DNA from: a cyanobiont of Ornithocercus magnificus
GTDB taxonomy: Bacteria; Cyanobacteriota; Cyanobacteriia; PCC-6307; Cyanobiaceae
DNA length: 64,000 bases
Reading direction: 5' to 3'
NCBI GenBank assembly: GCA_007996965.1
Contig: BIMP01000001.1
Coordinates: forward strand, 1,240,001 to 1,304,000
Shown: positions 38,342 to 48,530 of the stretch, piece after piece
How positions within the stretch are numbered: the first letter of the stretch is position 1
How the letters are laid out: each line of letters starts with the position of its first letter
The notes under the pieces: generated by a model
What the model was told of the DNA's origin: nothing
Databases searched by the model: none
What the model saw: only the letters and a program-made list of their open reading frames with translations
Position numbers and translations under genes: made by a program

Positions 38342-39097
38342 CTAAGACGGCATTGGTAGAACATTGCCAGCCTGTGCTTCTGTGGCTACGCGACGTAGGT
38401 CATCACAGCCTTCTTTAAGTGAAGGGTAAGCAAACATGCCACTACCGGCAATGAAGCAGTTTGCCCCGGCAGCACAGCACTGTGATAGTGTCCAGTTAGC
38501 CTTAATGCCACCATCAACTTCAATATCTATGTCAAGATCTCGTTCAAGAATATTGTAACGCAGATCGCGTATCTTATTCAGCATGGTAGGAATATATGCT
38601 TGACCACCAAAGCCTGGATTTACAGTCATCACTAGAACATGGTCTACCATATCAAGCACATCCTTGACCATTTCCATTGGTGTATGTGGGTTCATTGCTA
38701 CGGATGGGGAACCTCCAAGTTGGCGGATACGTCCTAATACTCTGTGGAGGTGAACATTAGACTCGACGTGAGCGATTACAACACCAGGTTCGCCGTTAGG
38801 TCCCTTGGTGGCATTGACGTAAGCTTCAAGCATAGTCTCGCAGTTGTACTGACTCACCATTAACTGTGTCTCGAATGGGACATTGCAGTACCGACGGCAA
38901 GCCACAATTAGTTCAGGGCCAAAGGTAAGGTTTGGGACAAAGTTTCCATCCATCACGTCAAATTGGATGCGATCGACCTCAGCATCCTCAAGGTCCCTTA
39001 CGCATTGGCCCATATTAGCCCAGTCAGCCGGAAGAACAGACGGGATGATCTGAATATGACGCTGAGGTGTTTCTGGAACCGAGGTTCTTGCTGACAT
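38342..39097 (-). CDS. rpe: Ribulose-phosphate 3-epimerase
   Basis: About 251 residues from the ATG at 39097; 22 further in-frame codons upstream are not conserved. IIPSVLPADWANMG, IQFDVMDGNFVPNLTFG, VMTVNPGFGGQAYIP and IEVDGGIKANW are the TIM-barrel motifs with the catalytic aspartates and metal-binding histidines. It interconverts ribulose-5-phosphate and xylulose-5-phosphate in the Calvin cycle and the pentose phosphate pathway. It is divergent from the FBPase/SBPase gene. Confidence 0.97.
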   Translation of the reverse strand: MSARTSVPETPQRHIQIIPSVLPADWANMGQCVRDLEDAEVDRIQFDVMDGNFVPNLTFGPELIVACRRYCNVPFETQLMVSQYNCETMLEAYVNATKGPNGEPGVVIAHVESNVHLHRVLGRIRQLGGSPSVAMNPHTPMEMVKDVLDMVDHVLVMTVNPGFGGQAYIPTMLNKIRDLRYNILERDLDIDIEVDGGIKANWTLSQCCAAGANCFIAGSGMFAYPSLKEGCDDLRRVATEAQAGNVLPMPS

Positions 39098-39304
39098 GAT
39101 TCTTAGATACAGAACGGCAAGCGACTCTACGGAAGGTACCGAGCTTGAGGTACCGCTACACATCGCTGATACAGTTTGCCCGCTTCAAACCCGTGAAACC
39201 CTGCGCTGACGGCTCCCTTACCAAGAAGCCTTTAGACAGGCCACCACCGTCCGTCAATTAGACGTAAGCGGTTGGTTTGCCCACCTTATCCCCCCGTAGT
39301 TCCC

Positions 39305-40309
39305 GTGGACCGCACTCTTATCCAGGAAATTCTCGAGGTTGTCGAGCAGGCAGCCATTGCTTCAGCCAGGCTCTCCGGCCTAGGGAAGAAGAATGAAGCT
39401 GATGAGGCTGCTGTAGAAGCTATGCGCAAGCGTATGGGTCAAATCCAGATGCAGGGACGCATTGTGATTGGCGAAGGCGAGCGGGATGAAGCGCCGATGC
39501 TTTACATAGGTGAGGAAGTTGGCAGCGGTAATGGCCCCGGTGTTGATTTTGCTGTTGATCCTTGCGAAGGCACCAACCTATGCGCAAACAATCAGCGCGG
39601 ATCAATGGCAGTGCTAGCAGCATCTGACCGGGGTGGTCTGTTCAACGCACCGGACTTTTACATGAAGAAGTTGGCTGCTCCACCAGCTGCCAAGGGAAAA
39701 GTCAACATTCGCAACTCTGCTTCCAAGAACATCGCAATCCTCAGTGATTGCCTTGGGATTGCTGTCAGTGACCTGACTATTGTCTGCATGGATCGTGCAC
39801 GTCACAAGGAACTGATTGCCGAGATTCGCTCTACCGGAGCTCGGGTTCAGCCCATCTCTGACGGTGATGTTCAGGCCGCTATTGCCTGTGGTTTTAGCGG
39901 CACAGGTACACACTGCCTAATGGGTATAGGTGCTGCACCTGAGGGAGTTATCTCTGCTGCTGCGATGCGCGGTCTCGGCGGGCATTTCCAGGGCCAACTT
40001 ATCTACGACCCGGCCATAGCTATGACAAAAGAATGGGCAGATCTCACCCGTGAAGGAAATCTTGCGCGACTCACTGAGATGGGAATTAATGACCCCGATA
40101 AAGTCTATGAAGCTGAGGAGCTTGCCTCTGGCGAAAATGTGGTGTTTGCAGGCAGTGGTATTACCGATGGCCTTCTCTTTCACGGCGTTAAGTTCGAAAG
40201 CGACTGCGTTCGCACCAGCAGTTTGGTTATCAGCACCCTTGACAGCACAGCCCGCTTCACAGACACCGTGCACATTAAAGATGGTGCCCAGAGCATTGCA
40301 CTCCGTTAA
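39305..40309 (+). CDS. glpX: Class II fructose-1,6/sedoheptulose-1,7-bisphosphatase
   Basis: About 334 residues from a GTG at 39305 ([17 protein letters not shown]), the usual length of the cyanobacterial dual-function enzyme. [20 protein letters not shown] carries metal-binding residues, VDPCEGTN and GRARHKELI-like segments follow. It dephosphorylates both FBP and SBP in the Calvin cycle. The frame is open 11 codons upstream but that part is proline-rich and unlike the family. Confidence 0.95.
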   Translation: MDRTLIQEILEVVEQAAIASARLSGLGKKNEADEAAVEAMRKRMGQIQMQGRIVIGEGERDEAPMLYIGEEVGSGNGPGVDFAVDPCEGTNLCANNQRGSMAVLAASDRGGLFNAPDFYMKKLAAPPAAKGKVNIRNSASKNIAILSDCLGIAVSDLTIVCMDRARHKELIAEIRSTGARVQPISDGDVQAAIACGFSGTGTHCLMGIGAAPEGVISAAAMRGLGGHFQGQLIYDPAIAMTKEWADLTREGNLARLTEMGINDPDKVYEAEELASGENVVFAGSGITDGLLFHGVKFESDCVRTSSLVISTLDSTARFTDTVHIKDGAQSIALR

Positions 40310-40344
40310 TTGTATCTCCGACTGCGCTTTCTAGGTTCGTCTCC

Positions 40345-41652
40345 ATGCATATCGCCGTCGTCGGCCTCAGTCATCGAACGGCACCCGTCGAGGTTCGAGA
40401 GAGGGTCAGTATTCCGGGGCAGACTATGCAAATCTCTCTACAGAACCTGCGCCAGCACGACCAGGTTCTTGAGGCTTCTATACTCAGCACCTGTAATCGC
40501 CTAGAAATTTACACACTCCTGCGCCACCCTGAACTTGGCATTAGCGCTGTTCAAGAGTTTCTCAGTTCTCATTCTGGTCTACAGACTGACGAGCTACAGC
40601 CCCATCTCTTTACCTATCACCACGATGAGGCAGTAAGACACCTCCTGCGTGTAGCAGCTGGATTAGACAGTCTTATTCTTGGGGAAGGCCAGATCCTCGC
40701 TCAAGTAAAGGATATGGTACGCCTTGCCCAAGAACACAACTCACTAGGGCCAATACTTAACCGTCTGCTAACCCAAGCTGTCAGCGCCGGGAAGAAAGTG
40801 CGTAGTGAGACTAACCTTGGTACCGGAGCAGTCTCAATTAGTTCTGCAGCGGTTGAGCTGGCTCAGCTTAAACTAGGTCAATCTCGCGGTCTGAGTAAAC
40901 TGGTAACTCTCGAGAGAGAGCAGGTGGCTGTTGTCGGTGCTGGGCGCATGAGCAGACTTTTGTTGCAGCACCTGAGGGCCAAGAGGTGCTCTAGCGTCAT
41001 GCTACTTAACCGAACACTTGACAGGGCCAATGCACTTGCCTCTGATTTTCCTAACTTGCCTATGAAATGTCGCTCGCTAGCAGACCTAGATCATTGCCTT
41101 AGTACCTGTTCTCTAATCTTCACAAGTACCTCAACAGACAAACCAATCATAGACGCTACAAGATTAAATAGCCTCAACCGCCACAGCCGATTATCACTGA
41201 TTGATATAGGTGTTCCCCGCAATGTGGCTGCAGATGTTGATAGTGTCAGTGGTGTTGAATCCTATAATGTTGATGATCTTCAAGAAGTGGTAGCTTCCAA
41301 CCAGGAAGCGCGCCGCCAGTTAGCACACCAGGCAGAAGGAATGTTGGCTGATGAAAGTCGCCTGTTCCTCGAATGGTGGGATAGTCTTGAAGCAGTACCA
41401 ACCATCAACCGTCTGCGTTCCAGTCTAGAAGCAATCAGGACTGGCGAGCTAACCAAAGCACTAAGTCGTATGGGTCCAGACTTCTCAGCCCGCGAGCGAA
41501 AGGTAGTAGAAGCATTATCGCGGGGAATTATCAATAAGATCCTTCATACACCGGTAACCCACTTGCGTGCTCCACAGACACGTAGTGAGCGCCAACAATC
41601 CCTGCGAATGGTTGAAGCACTATTTGACCTTGATCCCAGCAGTGAACCTTGA
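40345..41652 (+). CDS. hemA: Glutamyl-tRNA reductase
   Basis: 435 residues. MHIAVVGLSHRTAPVEVRER, the catalytic Cys50 in STCNRLEIY, and GLDSLILGEGQILAQVK are diagnostic. The NADPH-binding motif is VVGAGRMSRLL. It catalyses the first committed step of tetrapyrrole synthesis, feeding heme, chlorophyll and bilins. It lies 35 bp after the bisphosphatase gene, so the two may share a transcript. Confidence 0.97.
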   Translation: MHIAVVGLSHRTAPVEVRERVSIPGQTMQISLQNLRQHDQVLEASILSTCNRLEIYTLLRHPELGISAVQEFLSSHSGLQTDELQPHLFTYHHDEAVRHLLRVAAGLDSLILGEGQILAQVKDMVRLAQEHNSLGPILNRLLTQAVSAGKKVRSETNLGTGAVSISSAAVELAQLKLGQSRGLSKLVTLEREQVAVVGAGRMSRLLLQHLRAKRCSSVMLLNRTLDRANALASDFPNLPMKCRSLADLDHCLSTCSLIFTSTSTDKPIIDATRLNSLNRHSRLSLIDIGVPRNVAADVDSVSGVESYNVDDLQEVVASNQEARRQLAHQAEGMLADESRLFLEWWDSLEAVPTINRLRSSLEAIRTGELTKALSRMGPDFSARERKVVEALSRGIINKILHTPVTHLRAPQTRSERQQSLRMVEALFDLDPSSEP

Positions 41653-41759
41653 TAAGGAGGCAACAAGATCCATGATCCAGTCTAGAGGGCCTTTGCTAAA
41701 TCTGCAGGGAGGCCACTAAATTTGCCATTGGCTTACAACTTAAATCCTAGGATAGCGAC

Positions 41760-43055
41760 ATGAAGCGTGTTTTGGCCATCATTCTTGGTGGTGGGGCAGG
41801 AACCAGATTATTCCCGCTTACCAAGACGCGTGCTAAACCAGCTGTTCCTTTGGCAGGCAAATATCGCCTGATTGATATTCCGATCAGTAACTGCATCAAC
41901 TCGAATATTAACAAGATGTACGTACTGACGCAGTTTAACAGTGCCTCTCTCAACCGCCACTTGACACAGACTTACAATCTTAGCTCTGGCTTTGGCCAGG
42001 GATTTGTCGAGGTTCTTGCAGCACAACAAACCCCAGAAAGCCCCTCCTGGTTTAAGGGCACTGCGGATGCTGTGCGCAAGTACCAATGGCTATTCCAGGA
42101 ATGGGATGTTGACGAATACCTTATCCTCTCGGGCGATCAGCTCTACCGGATGGACTATAGCTTGTTCATCGAGCGGCATCGTCGAAGTGGAGCGGACTTA
42201 ACAGTGGCAGCCTTGCCGGTTAGTCCCCAGAAAGCCGAAGCTTTTGGTCTAATGCGAGCTGATAGTGAGGGACGCATCCAAGAGTTCCGAGAAAAGCCAA
42301 AAGGCAGCGCACTACGTGACATGGCTGTAGACATTTCACGCTTTAGTCTGAGTGAAGAGTCGATAAGATGTAAGCCTTACCTTGCATCGATGGGCATCTA
42401 TGTGTTTAGCCGGAAAACACTATTTGATCTATTACAGAGTAACCCAGAGCACAAGGATTTTGGAAAAGAGATAATTCCTGAAGCCCTAACTCGCGGCAAT
42501 TACCTAATGAGCTATATTTTTGATGACTACTGGGAGGATATTGGCACTATTGGGGCATTTTACGAGGCTAACCTTGCCCTGACTCAACAACCCAAACCAC
42601 CTTTTAGCTTCTATGAAGAAAGCTTCCCAATTTATACTCGTCCACGTTATTTACCACCGAGCAAGCTGATCGACACTCAAATCACTGAATCAATTATTGG
42701 CGAAGGCTCAATCCTAAAAAGTTGTAGTATTCATCACTGTGTTCTTGGAGTTCGTAGCCGTGTCGAGACTGATGTCATTCTCCAAGACACTATGATTATG
42801 GGAGCTGATTTCTTCGAATCTAGCGCCGAACGCACTGTACTAAAGGAACGTGGTGGGATTCCAGTTGGTGTTGGCCCAGGCACTACAGTCAAGCGGGCTA
42901 TCCTAGATAAGAATACACGTGTAGGGTCAAATGTATCTATTATTAACAAGGATCACGTTGAAGAAGCTGATCGTCCGGACGAAAACTTTTACATCCGTAA
43001 TGGTATTATTGTAATTGTTAAGAATGCAACAATTACAGATGGAACTATTATTTAA
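41760..43055 (+). CDS. glgC: Glucose-1-phosphate adenylyltransferase
   Basis: 431 residues. The N-terminal motif [41 protein letters not shown], and the C-terminal left-handed beta-helix with [12 protein letters not shown] match GlgC. The C-terminal [14 protein letters not shown] contains the 3-PGA activator-site lysine. It makes ADP-glucose for glycogen. AGGA lies eight bases upstream of the ATG. Confidence 0.97.
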   Translation: MKRVLAIILGGGAGTRLFPLTKTRAKPAVPLAGKYRLIDIPISNCINSNINKMYVLTQFNSASLNRHLTQTYNLSSGFGQGFVEVLAAQQTPESPSWFKGTADAVRKYQWLFQEWDVDEYLILSGDQLYRMDYSLFIERHRRSGADLTVAALPVSPQKAEAFGLMRADSEGRIQEFREKPKGSALRDMAVDISRFSLSEESIRCKPYLASMGIYVFSRKTLFDLLQSNPEHKDFGKEIIPEALTRGNYLMSYIFDDYWEDIGTIGAFYEANLALTQQPKPPFSFYEESFPIYTRPRYLPPSKLIDTQITESIIGEGSILKSCSIHHCVLGVRSRVETDVILQDTMIMGADFFESSAERTVLKERGGIPVGVGPGTTVKRAILDKNTRVGSNVSIINKDHVEEADRPDENFYIRNGIIVIVKNATITDGTII

Positions 43056-43142
43056 GGTAGCTGCTGCCTGTATAAAGTTTACCCAGTATTTGCAGCTAAT
43101 CCTGTTCTGTAAGGCCACAATGGCAGAGACTCAGTGATCCTG

Positions 43143-44570
43143 ATGACTATGCCCAAGGCACATTTCGGTCTTATCGGTCTCGGTGTAATGGGTGAGAATC
43201 TTGTCCTCAATGCAGAGCGCAATGGCTTTTCTAGTGTAGTGTACAATCGCACCTATGCCAAAACAGAGATCTTTCTCAGTAATCTAGGTACCGATAACCG
43301 AAGAATTGAAGGAGCTCATAACCTTCAGGAACTTGTTGAGAAGCTTGAACGACCTCGCCGTATTCTCATAATGGTAAAAGCTGGGCCAGCAGTTGATACC
43401 GTAATAGAGCAAATATCCCCTCTCATTGAAGAGGGTGATCTCTTAATTGACGGTGGCAACTCCGAGTTTCACGATACTGAACGCCGTGTAGCCCAGTTGG
43501 AGGGCAAGAGCTTCGGATTTATTGGCATGGGAGTTTCGGGTGGAGCAAAAGGTGCTCTCGAAGGTCCTAGCATGATGCCTGGTGGCACAAGGACTTCTTA
43601 CAAGGCTATAGAGAGCTTAGTGCGAAAGATGGCTGCTCAAGCTGAAGATGGTCCTTGCGTTACCTATATCGGTCCTGGGGGTGCTGGTCACTTTGTTAAG
43701 ACAGTTCATAATGGGATTGAATATAGTATGCAGCAGATACTTGCAGAGGCCTATGACTTGATGAAGCGGGTTGCCAATATGTCCTGCGGAGAAATTGCCG
43801 ACGTCTTCAGTTACTGGAATAGTATAGAGGAACTTTCCTCATATCTTGTTGAAATTAGCGAGGTTTGCCTACGGACTAAGGATCCTGAAACAGGGGACAG
43901 CTTAGTCGAAAAGATCATGGACCAAGCAGCACAAAAAGGCACTGGTCTTTGGACCGTTGTCAGTGCACTGCAGATGGGTGTTTCTATGCCCACTATTTAT
44001 GCAGCTGTAAATGCCCGCTTAATGAGTTCAATGTATCAGCAGCGTCAGCAAGCCAAAAACATTCTGCATAGTCCTCTTGGAAAGCCTTTTAGTGTAGGCA
44101 CTCTTGCTAATGGCATGGCACCTCTTATGGATGCTGTGGTTCTAGGCTATATTGCAAGTTATGCACAGGGTATGGAGCTTCTGCGCGTTGCTTCCGAGAA
44201 GCAAAAATACGGTCTCCAGCTGCACTCTATTGCCCGTATATGGAAGGGTGGCTGCATCATTCGAGCTCACTTACTCAAGCGGATTCAGAATGCCTTCACT
44301 ACCGATCCCCATCTGTGCAACCTTCTAGTTGAACCCTGGTTTGCTGAGCAGGTGAGTCGTCGACTAGCTGGATTGACCACTATTGTGGCAGGCGCTGCTA
44401 ATTCCGGTATTCCAGTCCCTTGTCTGAGCAGCACTTTAGACTATATTAACAGTTATAAAACTGGTCGTCTTCCCCAAAATCTGATTCAAGCAATGCGCGA
44501 CTGCTTTGGTTCCCACACCTACCAACGCATTGATAAAGAAGGTATCTTTCACACTGAGTGGCTCAAGTAA
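43143..44570 (+). CDS. gnd: 6-phosphogluconate dehydrogenase (decarboxylating)
   Basis: About 475 residues from the ATG at 43143 (MTMPKAHFGLIGLGVMGENL); a GTG at 43134 is possible. GLGVMGENL binds NADP, and DGGNSEFHDTERR, GMGVSGGAKGALEGPSMMPGG and VKTVHNGIEYSMQQ hold the substrate and catalytic residues. It oxidises 6-phosphogluconate to ribulose-5-phosphate, giving NADPH in the dark. Followed 27 bp later by pgl. Confidence 0.97.
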   Translation: MTMPKAHFGLIGLGVMGENLVLNAERNGFSSVVYNRTYAKTEIFLSNLGTDNRRIEGAHNLQELVEKLERPRRILIMVKAGPAVDTVIEQISPLIEEGDLLIDGGNSEFHDTERRVAQLEGKSFGFIGMGVSGGAKGALEGPSMMPGGTRTSYKAIESLVRKMAAQAEDGPCVTYIGPGGAGHFVKTVHNGIEYSMQQILAEAYDLMKRVANMSCGEIADVFSYWNSIEELSSYLVEISEVCLRTKDPETGDSLVEKIMDQAAQKGTGLWTVVSALQMGVSMPTIYAAVNARLMSSMYQQRQQAKNILHSPLGKPFSVGTLANGMAPLMDAVVLGYIASYAQGMELLRVASEKQKYGLQLHSIARIWKGGCIIRAHLLKRIQNAFTTDPHLCNLLVEPWFAEQVSRRLAGLTTIVAGAANSGIPVPCLSSTLDYINSYKTGRLPQNLIQAMRDCFGSHTYQRIDKEGIFHTEWLK

Positions 44571-44597
44571 CCAAGTAACAAGTAAGGCCACCTCAAA

Positions 44598-45320
44598 ATG
44601 ACTACTGCATACCAACTCATACAGGCTGGTAACTCTCAAGATCTAGCGCGTCTAGCAGCCAAGACCATAGCTGATTGCATTAGCTCAGCACTTGCCCAGC
44701 GGGAGCGATCCCAAGTTACACTCTCTGGCGGTACTACACCTGCAATAGCTTACAGACTGCTCAGCCAAGAACATCTTCCCTGGGATCGCGTGGACCTTTT
44801 CCTTAGTGATGAGCGCTGGGTAGAACCAGAGAATGAAGCGAGCAATTCACTCATGTTGCGTCGCACCCTGCTAAGGCCAGGTACTCCTGGCAGCTATGCT
44901 ACATTCTATCCTGTTCCTACTATTAAATTACTTTCAGCCAGTGCTAGTGCTGAGGCATTTGCAAAACTGATAATGCAAGCATGTTCTGGCAAGCCACCAG
45001 TTTTTGATCTAGTGATTCTTGGTCTTGGTGAGGATGGCCACACAGCCTCTCTATTTCCGGGGACAGATGCTTTATCCGTTTGTAGTTCCTGGACCGCAGT
45101 TAGCTATGGCAAAGGGCTCGATCGCATAACTATGACTATGCCTGTCTTGAGCGCTGCTCGGCAAGTTATCTTCCTCGTTAGTGGAACGTCTAAGCGCCGG
45201 GCTTTAGAGAGATTACTCAGCCCAGATGAGTCTCTTAGGTGTATACCGGCAAAACTTGTACAACCACATAATACAGTACTGATTTTAGCTGACGAGGCAG
45301 CTGCAGGTAAGCTCGGCTAA
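44598..45320 (+). CDS. pgl: 6-phosphogluconolactonase
   Basis: 240 residues. SGGTTPAIAYRLLS, FLSDERWV, and LGLGEDGHTASLFPG are the lactonase motifs. It hydrolyses 6-phosphogluconolactone ahead of Gnd. Zwf, the enzyme before it, is not in the window. It is the last gene of the glgC-gnd-pgl group. Confidence 0.95.
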   Translation: MTTAYQLIQAGNSQDLARLAAKTIADCISSALAQRERSQVTLSGGTTPAIAYRLLSQEHLPWDRVDLFLSDERWVEPENEASNSLMLRRTLLRPGTPGSYATFYPVPTIKLLSASASAEAFAKLIMQACSGKPPVFDLVILGLGEDGHTASLFPGTDALSVCSSWTAVSYGKGLDRITMTMPVLSAARQVIFLVSGTSKRRALERLLSPDESLRCIPAKLVQPHNTVLILADEAAAGKLG

Positions 45321-45353
45321 ATCATAGTCTCTAGATTTGCTAATGGCTAGTGT

Positions 45354-45367
45354 AGATCTATAGATCT
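45354..45367. repeat. 14-bp perfect palindrome after pgl
   Basis: AGATCTATAGATCT is an exact palindrome 33 bp past the pgl stop, in the 222-bp gap before the CIA30 gene. With no loop it is not a typical terminator; it could be a protein-binding site or chance. Confidence 0.5.
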
Positions 45368-45542
45368 GAGGACAGTCATTGGGCTTAACAACCAGGACAC
45401 TCCCGTTTTCCAGCAGCTTAACCGTACAATTGAACCTCTAGAAGATCTATGATTAGAGCCCTACTCAAGGAATAACTTTGCAAGGGCTTTAAGCAGCTAG
45501 CAGCATAATTGTTTTAGAGGAAGTACCACAACTCAAGCACCA

Positions 45543-46097
45543 ATGAAACCAGCACCTCTCAGTATTGCAGGACCACAGCAACTCCAAAAGTGGATTGCTC
45601 TAAATGACACTGTAATGGGAGGTTCTAGTCAGGCTAGCTGCTTTATAACGCCTGAAGGACTCCTCTTGAAAGGCGAGCTAGTTGAGCGTGCAGGAGGGTT
45701 TGTGAGCTGTCGGTCACCCCGTTTCGCACCACCTCTAAATCTATCAGCATACAGCGCCCTCAAATTGGAGGTAGAAGGCGAAGGTAGAACACTGAAACTT
45801 GCCTTGGCCTGTTATGATAAAGCGTTTGGCTTGACTGAATTAATTCCTGGTGGTCTTCGCTGGGTTGCTCCGTTACCTACTCAGGCTTCTGGCATCAGCG
45901 TTATTACTGTTCCCTTTAGAAATCTCTGTCCCACTATTCAAGCGCGACCGCTTAAGTTGCCCCTAAGCTTCGATCCTGGCAAAGTTACGCGGCTGCAAAT
46001 CTTGTACTCAAAGTTCTCCGCAGAGGGTGGTACTAATCCTAGTTTCTGTCCAGGGCCTGTCCGAATTTTGCTGCGCTCGGTGCATGCTGTTGACTAA
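45543..46097 (+). CDS. CIA30-family protein
   Basis: 184 residues. WIALNDTVMGGSSQASC is the hallmark motif of the CIA30 (complex I intermediate-associated protein 30) fold, and the C-terminal QILYSKF..GGTNPSFCPGPVRILL fits its galactose-binding-like beta sandwich. In mitochondria CIA30/NDUFAF1 helps assemble complex I. The bacterial role is not settled; a link to NDH-1 assembly is inference. The last 14 nt overlap the next gene. Confidence 0.85.
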   Translation: MKPAPLSIAGPQQLQKWIALNDTVMGGSSQASCFITPEGLLLKGELVERAGGFVSCRSPRFAPPLNLSAYSALKLEVEGEGRTLKLALACYDKAFGLTELIPGGLRWVAPLPTQASGISVITVPFRNLCPTIQARPLKLPLSFDPGKVTRLQILYSKFSAEGGTNPSFCPGPVRILLRSVHAVD

Positions 46098-46509
46098 TTT
46101 TCCTGTTACTGAACTTAAGGCATTGATCGCTGCATCAGCTGATCGATGCCTTAAGCCTTGGAAGCATGCTGTCGTCTCAGCCCCTGATACTAGAGAAGAC
46201 AGTGAACCGCCAGAAGACATTGAGGAGCTCGTGGTCAAAATTGAGTGTCGTGACCCCAAAGGCCAACGCCAGCCTCGCCGAGACCTTGAGTTAGAAATCT
46301 ATCCTAGCGGCTCTAGCTTCAGCTTGATGCTTAGCTGGTGGGGTCAGCCCACTCGTCCGATGCTTTGGCAAGGTCAGCATCCTGTCTGGATCGATGGACT
46401 AAGTGGCTGTCGTTGTGAAGCACCTCCAGATGGGTCTTCACTTGAGATTCTGGCCCGTCGATTGCGTATTCTTTTGAAGAGTGATCTATCCAGCATATGT
46501 CAGTCCTGA
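46084..46509 (+). CDS. Conserved hypothetical protein coupled to CIA30 gene
   Basis: About 141 residues from the ATG at 46084, inside the end of the CIA30 gene. The centre is acidic ([19 protein letters not shown]) and then reads [20 protein letters not shown] and [14 protein letters not shown]. No family is recognised. The overlap with the upstream gene and the regular beta-like composition support a real gene. Its end overlaps ilvD by 10 nt on the other strand. Confidence 0.65.
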   Translation: MLLTNFPVTELKALIAASADRCLKPWKHAVVSAPDTREDSEPPEDIEELVVKIECRDPKGQRQPRRDLELEIYPSGSSFSLMLSWWGQPTRPMLWQGQHPVWIDGLSGCRCEAPPDGSSLEILARRLRILLKSDLSSICQS

Positions 46510-48170
46510 TCAGTGATAGCACCTTGGCTACTGGTACTAACCAGGCGAGCATATTTACCTAGGACTCCTGTCCTGTAGCGAGGTTCCGGGCGCTTCCATG
46601 CCAATCTACGTCGTTCCAACTCATCCATGTCAACATTTAGTTGCAGCAGTAATAAGTTTGCATCAATAGTTATGCTGTCGCCTTCTTTAACAAGCCCAAT
46701 CATTCCGCCGACAGCTGCCTCTGGCGCAACGTGACCAACCACAAGACCGTAGGTACCGCCACTGAAGCGGCCATCAGTGATTAGAGCAACCTTATCGCCA
46801 AGGCCTTGACCAACAATAGCAGAAGTGGGCGCAAGCATTTCGCGCATCCCAGGTCCACCGACTGGTCCCTCGTAGCGAATTACTAGAATGTCCCCTGCGC
46901 GGATGCGCTTATCAAGAATTGCAGCCAGACATTCTTCCTCACTATCAAAGACTTGAGCAGGGCCTGTCAGCACTGGCTTCCTTACGCCACTAAGCTTGGC
47001 AACACTGCCCTCACTGGCTAGGTTTCCTTTGAGAATTGCCAGATGCCCCTTGGGGTAAATTGGATTGTTAATAGGTCGGATTACATCCTGATCCAAAGGG
47101 GGCGCCGGGGGAACGTGAGCTAGTAACTGTTTCAGGGTTAAGCCCTCTACAGTTTGACAATCGCCATGCAATAAACCTGCATCTAGCAATATTCGCATCA
47201 CCTGCGGGATGCCTCCAGCGCGGTGCAGATCCACAGTCACATAGCGGCCACTGGGCTTGAGATCACAGAGCACTGGCACTTGCTGACGGATTCGTTCAAA
47301 GTCATCTATGCTTAAGCTAACTCCAGCTGTGCGCGCTATAGCCAGCAGATGAAGCACAGAATTTGTCGAGCCTCCCACTGCCATAATTACGCTTATGGCA
47401 TTCTCAAAGGCCTCAAGCGTGAGCAGGTCGCGTGGCCGTATGTTTGCCTGCACCGCCTGCATTAGCACTTCAGCAGAACGTGCAGCACTCTCTGCTTTCT
47501 CTGCATCTTCAGCAGCCATTGTAGAACTATAGAGAAGGCTTAATCCCATTGTCTCAATGGCAGCACTCATAGTGTTAGCTGTAAACATGCCTCCACAGCT
47601 GCCAGCACCAGGGCAGGCATTCTTCTCAATAGCTGTTAAACTCGCCTCATCAATGCGCCCACTAATGAGTTGCCCTACAGCCTCAAAAGCACTCACTACA
47701 GTCAGATCAGAACCATTAAGATGGCCGGGCTTGATTGTGCCACCATAAACAAACACGGCAGGGATATTCATCCGGGCCATGGCTAATACTGCTCCGGGGA
47801 TATTCTTATCACACCCCCCCACCGCTAGCACACCATCCATGCTCTGAGCATTGCAAGCTGTCTCGATTGCGTCAGCAATTACCTCGCGACTGACAAGGGA
47901 GTACTTCATCCCCTCTGTACCCATGGATATTCCATCACTGACGGTGATCGTTCCAAAAGTCTGGGGCATTCCGCCAGCTGCACGTGCAGCTTCCTCAGCA
48001 CGTTGTGCCAAATTATTCAAGCCGACGTTGCAAGGTGTAATTGTGCTGTACCCATTGGCAATGCCAATAATTGGCTTGTTGAAATCGTCATCACTAAAGC
48101 CCACTGCCCGAAGCATGGCCCGGTTGGGAGAGCGTTTGATACCCTGCGTAATGACAGTGGAGCGAAGCAT
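46500..48170 (-). CDS. ilvD: Dihydroxy-acid dehydratase
   Basis: 556 residues. The iron-sulfur ligands are in GGCDKNIPG and [17 protein letters not shown], and [17 protein letters not shown] is the conserved C-terminal motif. It makes the 2-keto acid precursors of valine, isoleucine and leucine. It starts at the ATG at 48170 after IPC-type N-terminus ([19 protein letters not shown]), typical for the family. Confidence 0.97.
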   Translation of the reverse strand: MLRSTVITQGIKRSPNRAMLRAVGFSDDDFNKPIIGIANGYSTITPCNVGLNNLAQRAEEAARAAGGMPQTFGTITVSDGISMGTEGMKYSLVSREVIADAIETACNAQSMDGVLAVGGCDKNIPGAVLAMARMNIPAVFVYGGTIKPGHLNGSDLTVVSAFEAVGQLISGRIDEASLTAIEKNACPGAGSCGGMFTANTMSAAIETMGLSLLYSSTMAAEDAEKAESAARSAEVLMQAVQANIRPRDLLTLEAFENAISVIMAVGGSTNSVLHLLAIARTAGVSLSIDDFERIRQQVPVLCDLKPSGRYVTVDLHRAGGIPQVMRILLDAGLLHGDCQTVEGLTLKQLLAHVPPAPPLDQDVIRPINNPIYPKGHLAILKGNLASEGSVAKLSGVRKPVLTGPAQVFDSEEECLAAILDKRIRAGDILVIRYEGPVGGPGMREMLAPTSAIVGQGLGDKVALITDGRFSGGTYGLVVGHVAPEAAVGGMIGLVKEGDSITIDANLLLLQLNVDMDELERRRLAWKRPEPRYRTGVLGKYARLVSTSSQGAITDQD

Positions 48171-48217
48171 GTTGATGTTTTAACTTTAAATAGCAACTTA
48201 CTGTGAGGAGTGGAAAG

Positions 48218-48523
48218 TCATTCTTGGCTGCCAAGCTTCTCAAGTTGTCGCCGCACGTCAGCTATGGCGGAATTGAGAGAGGCCACCTTAGCCTCTAGCT
48301 GAGTATCGTTAACCGGCGGAGCGATGAGGTCTTGAGCCTCTGAACCATCTTGCAGCCTTGGTGCATAGAGCATGGCTTCCTGGCTACGCTGCCGCCGCCT
48401 CCGCTCTGCTTCTGACAATAACCACCACGCCAGGCTAGCCGCTCCTATTACGACTCCTCCGAACAGTGTTGTGAGACCTCCAGTGGTGGAGTTCTGCTCG
48501 GATCCCATTGGCATAATCTGCAT
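48218..48523 (-). CDS. Small membrane protein with coiled coil
   Basis: 101 residues. A glycine-rich membrane segment (LTTLFGGVVIGAASLAWWLL) at about 18-37 is followed by a basic stretch (EAERRRRQRSQ) and a C-terminal heptad-like helix (LEAKVASLNSAIADVRRQLEKLG). The layout suggests a membrane-anchored helical protein. Family not recognised. It lies 7 bp after the UPRTase-like gene on the same strand and upstream of ilvD. Confidence 0.65.
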   Translation of the reverse strand: MQIMPMGSEQNSTTGGLTTLFGGVVIGAASLAWWLLSEAERRRRQRSQEAMLYAPRLQDGSEAQDLIAPPVNDTQLEAKVASLNSAIADVRRQLEKLGSQE

Positions 48524-48530
48524 CTAGCTT

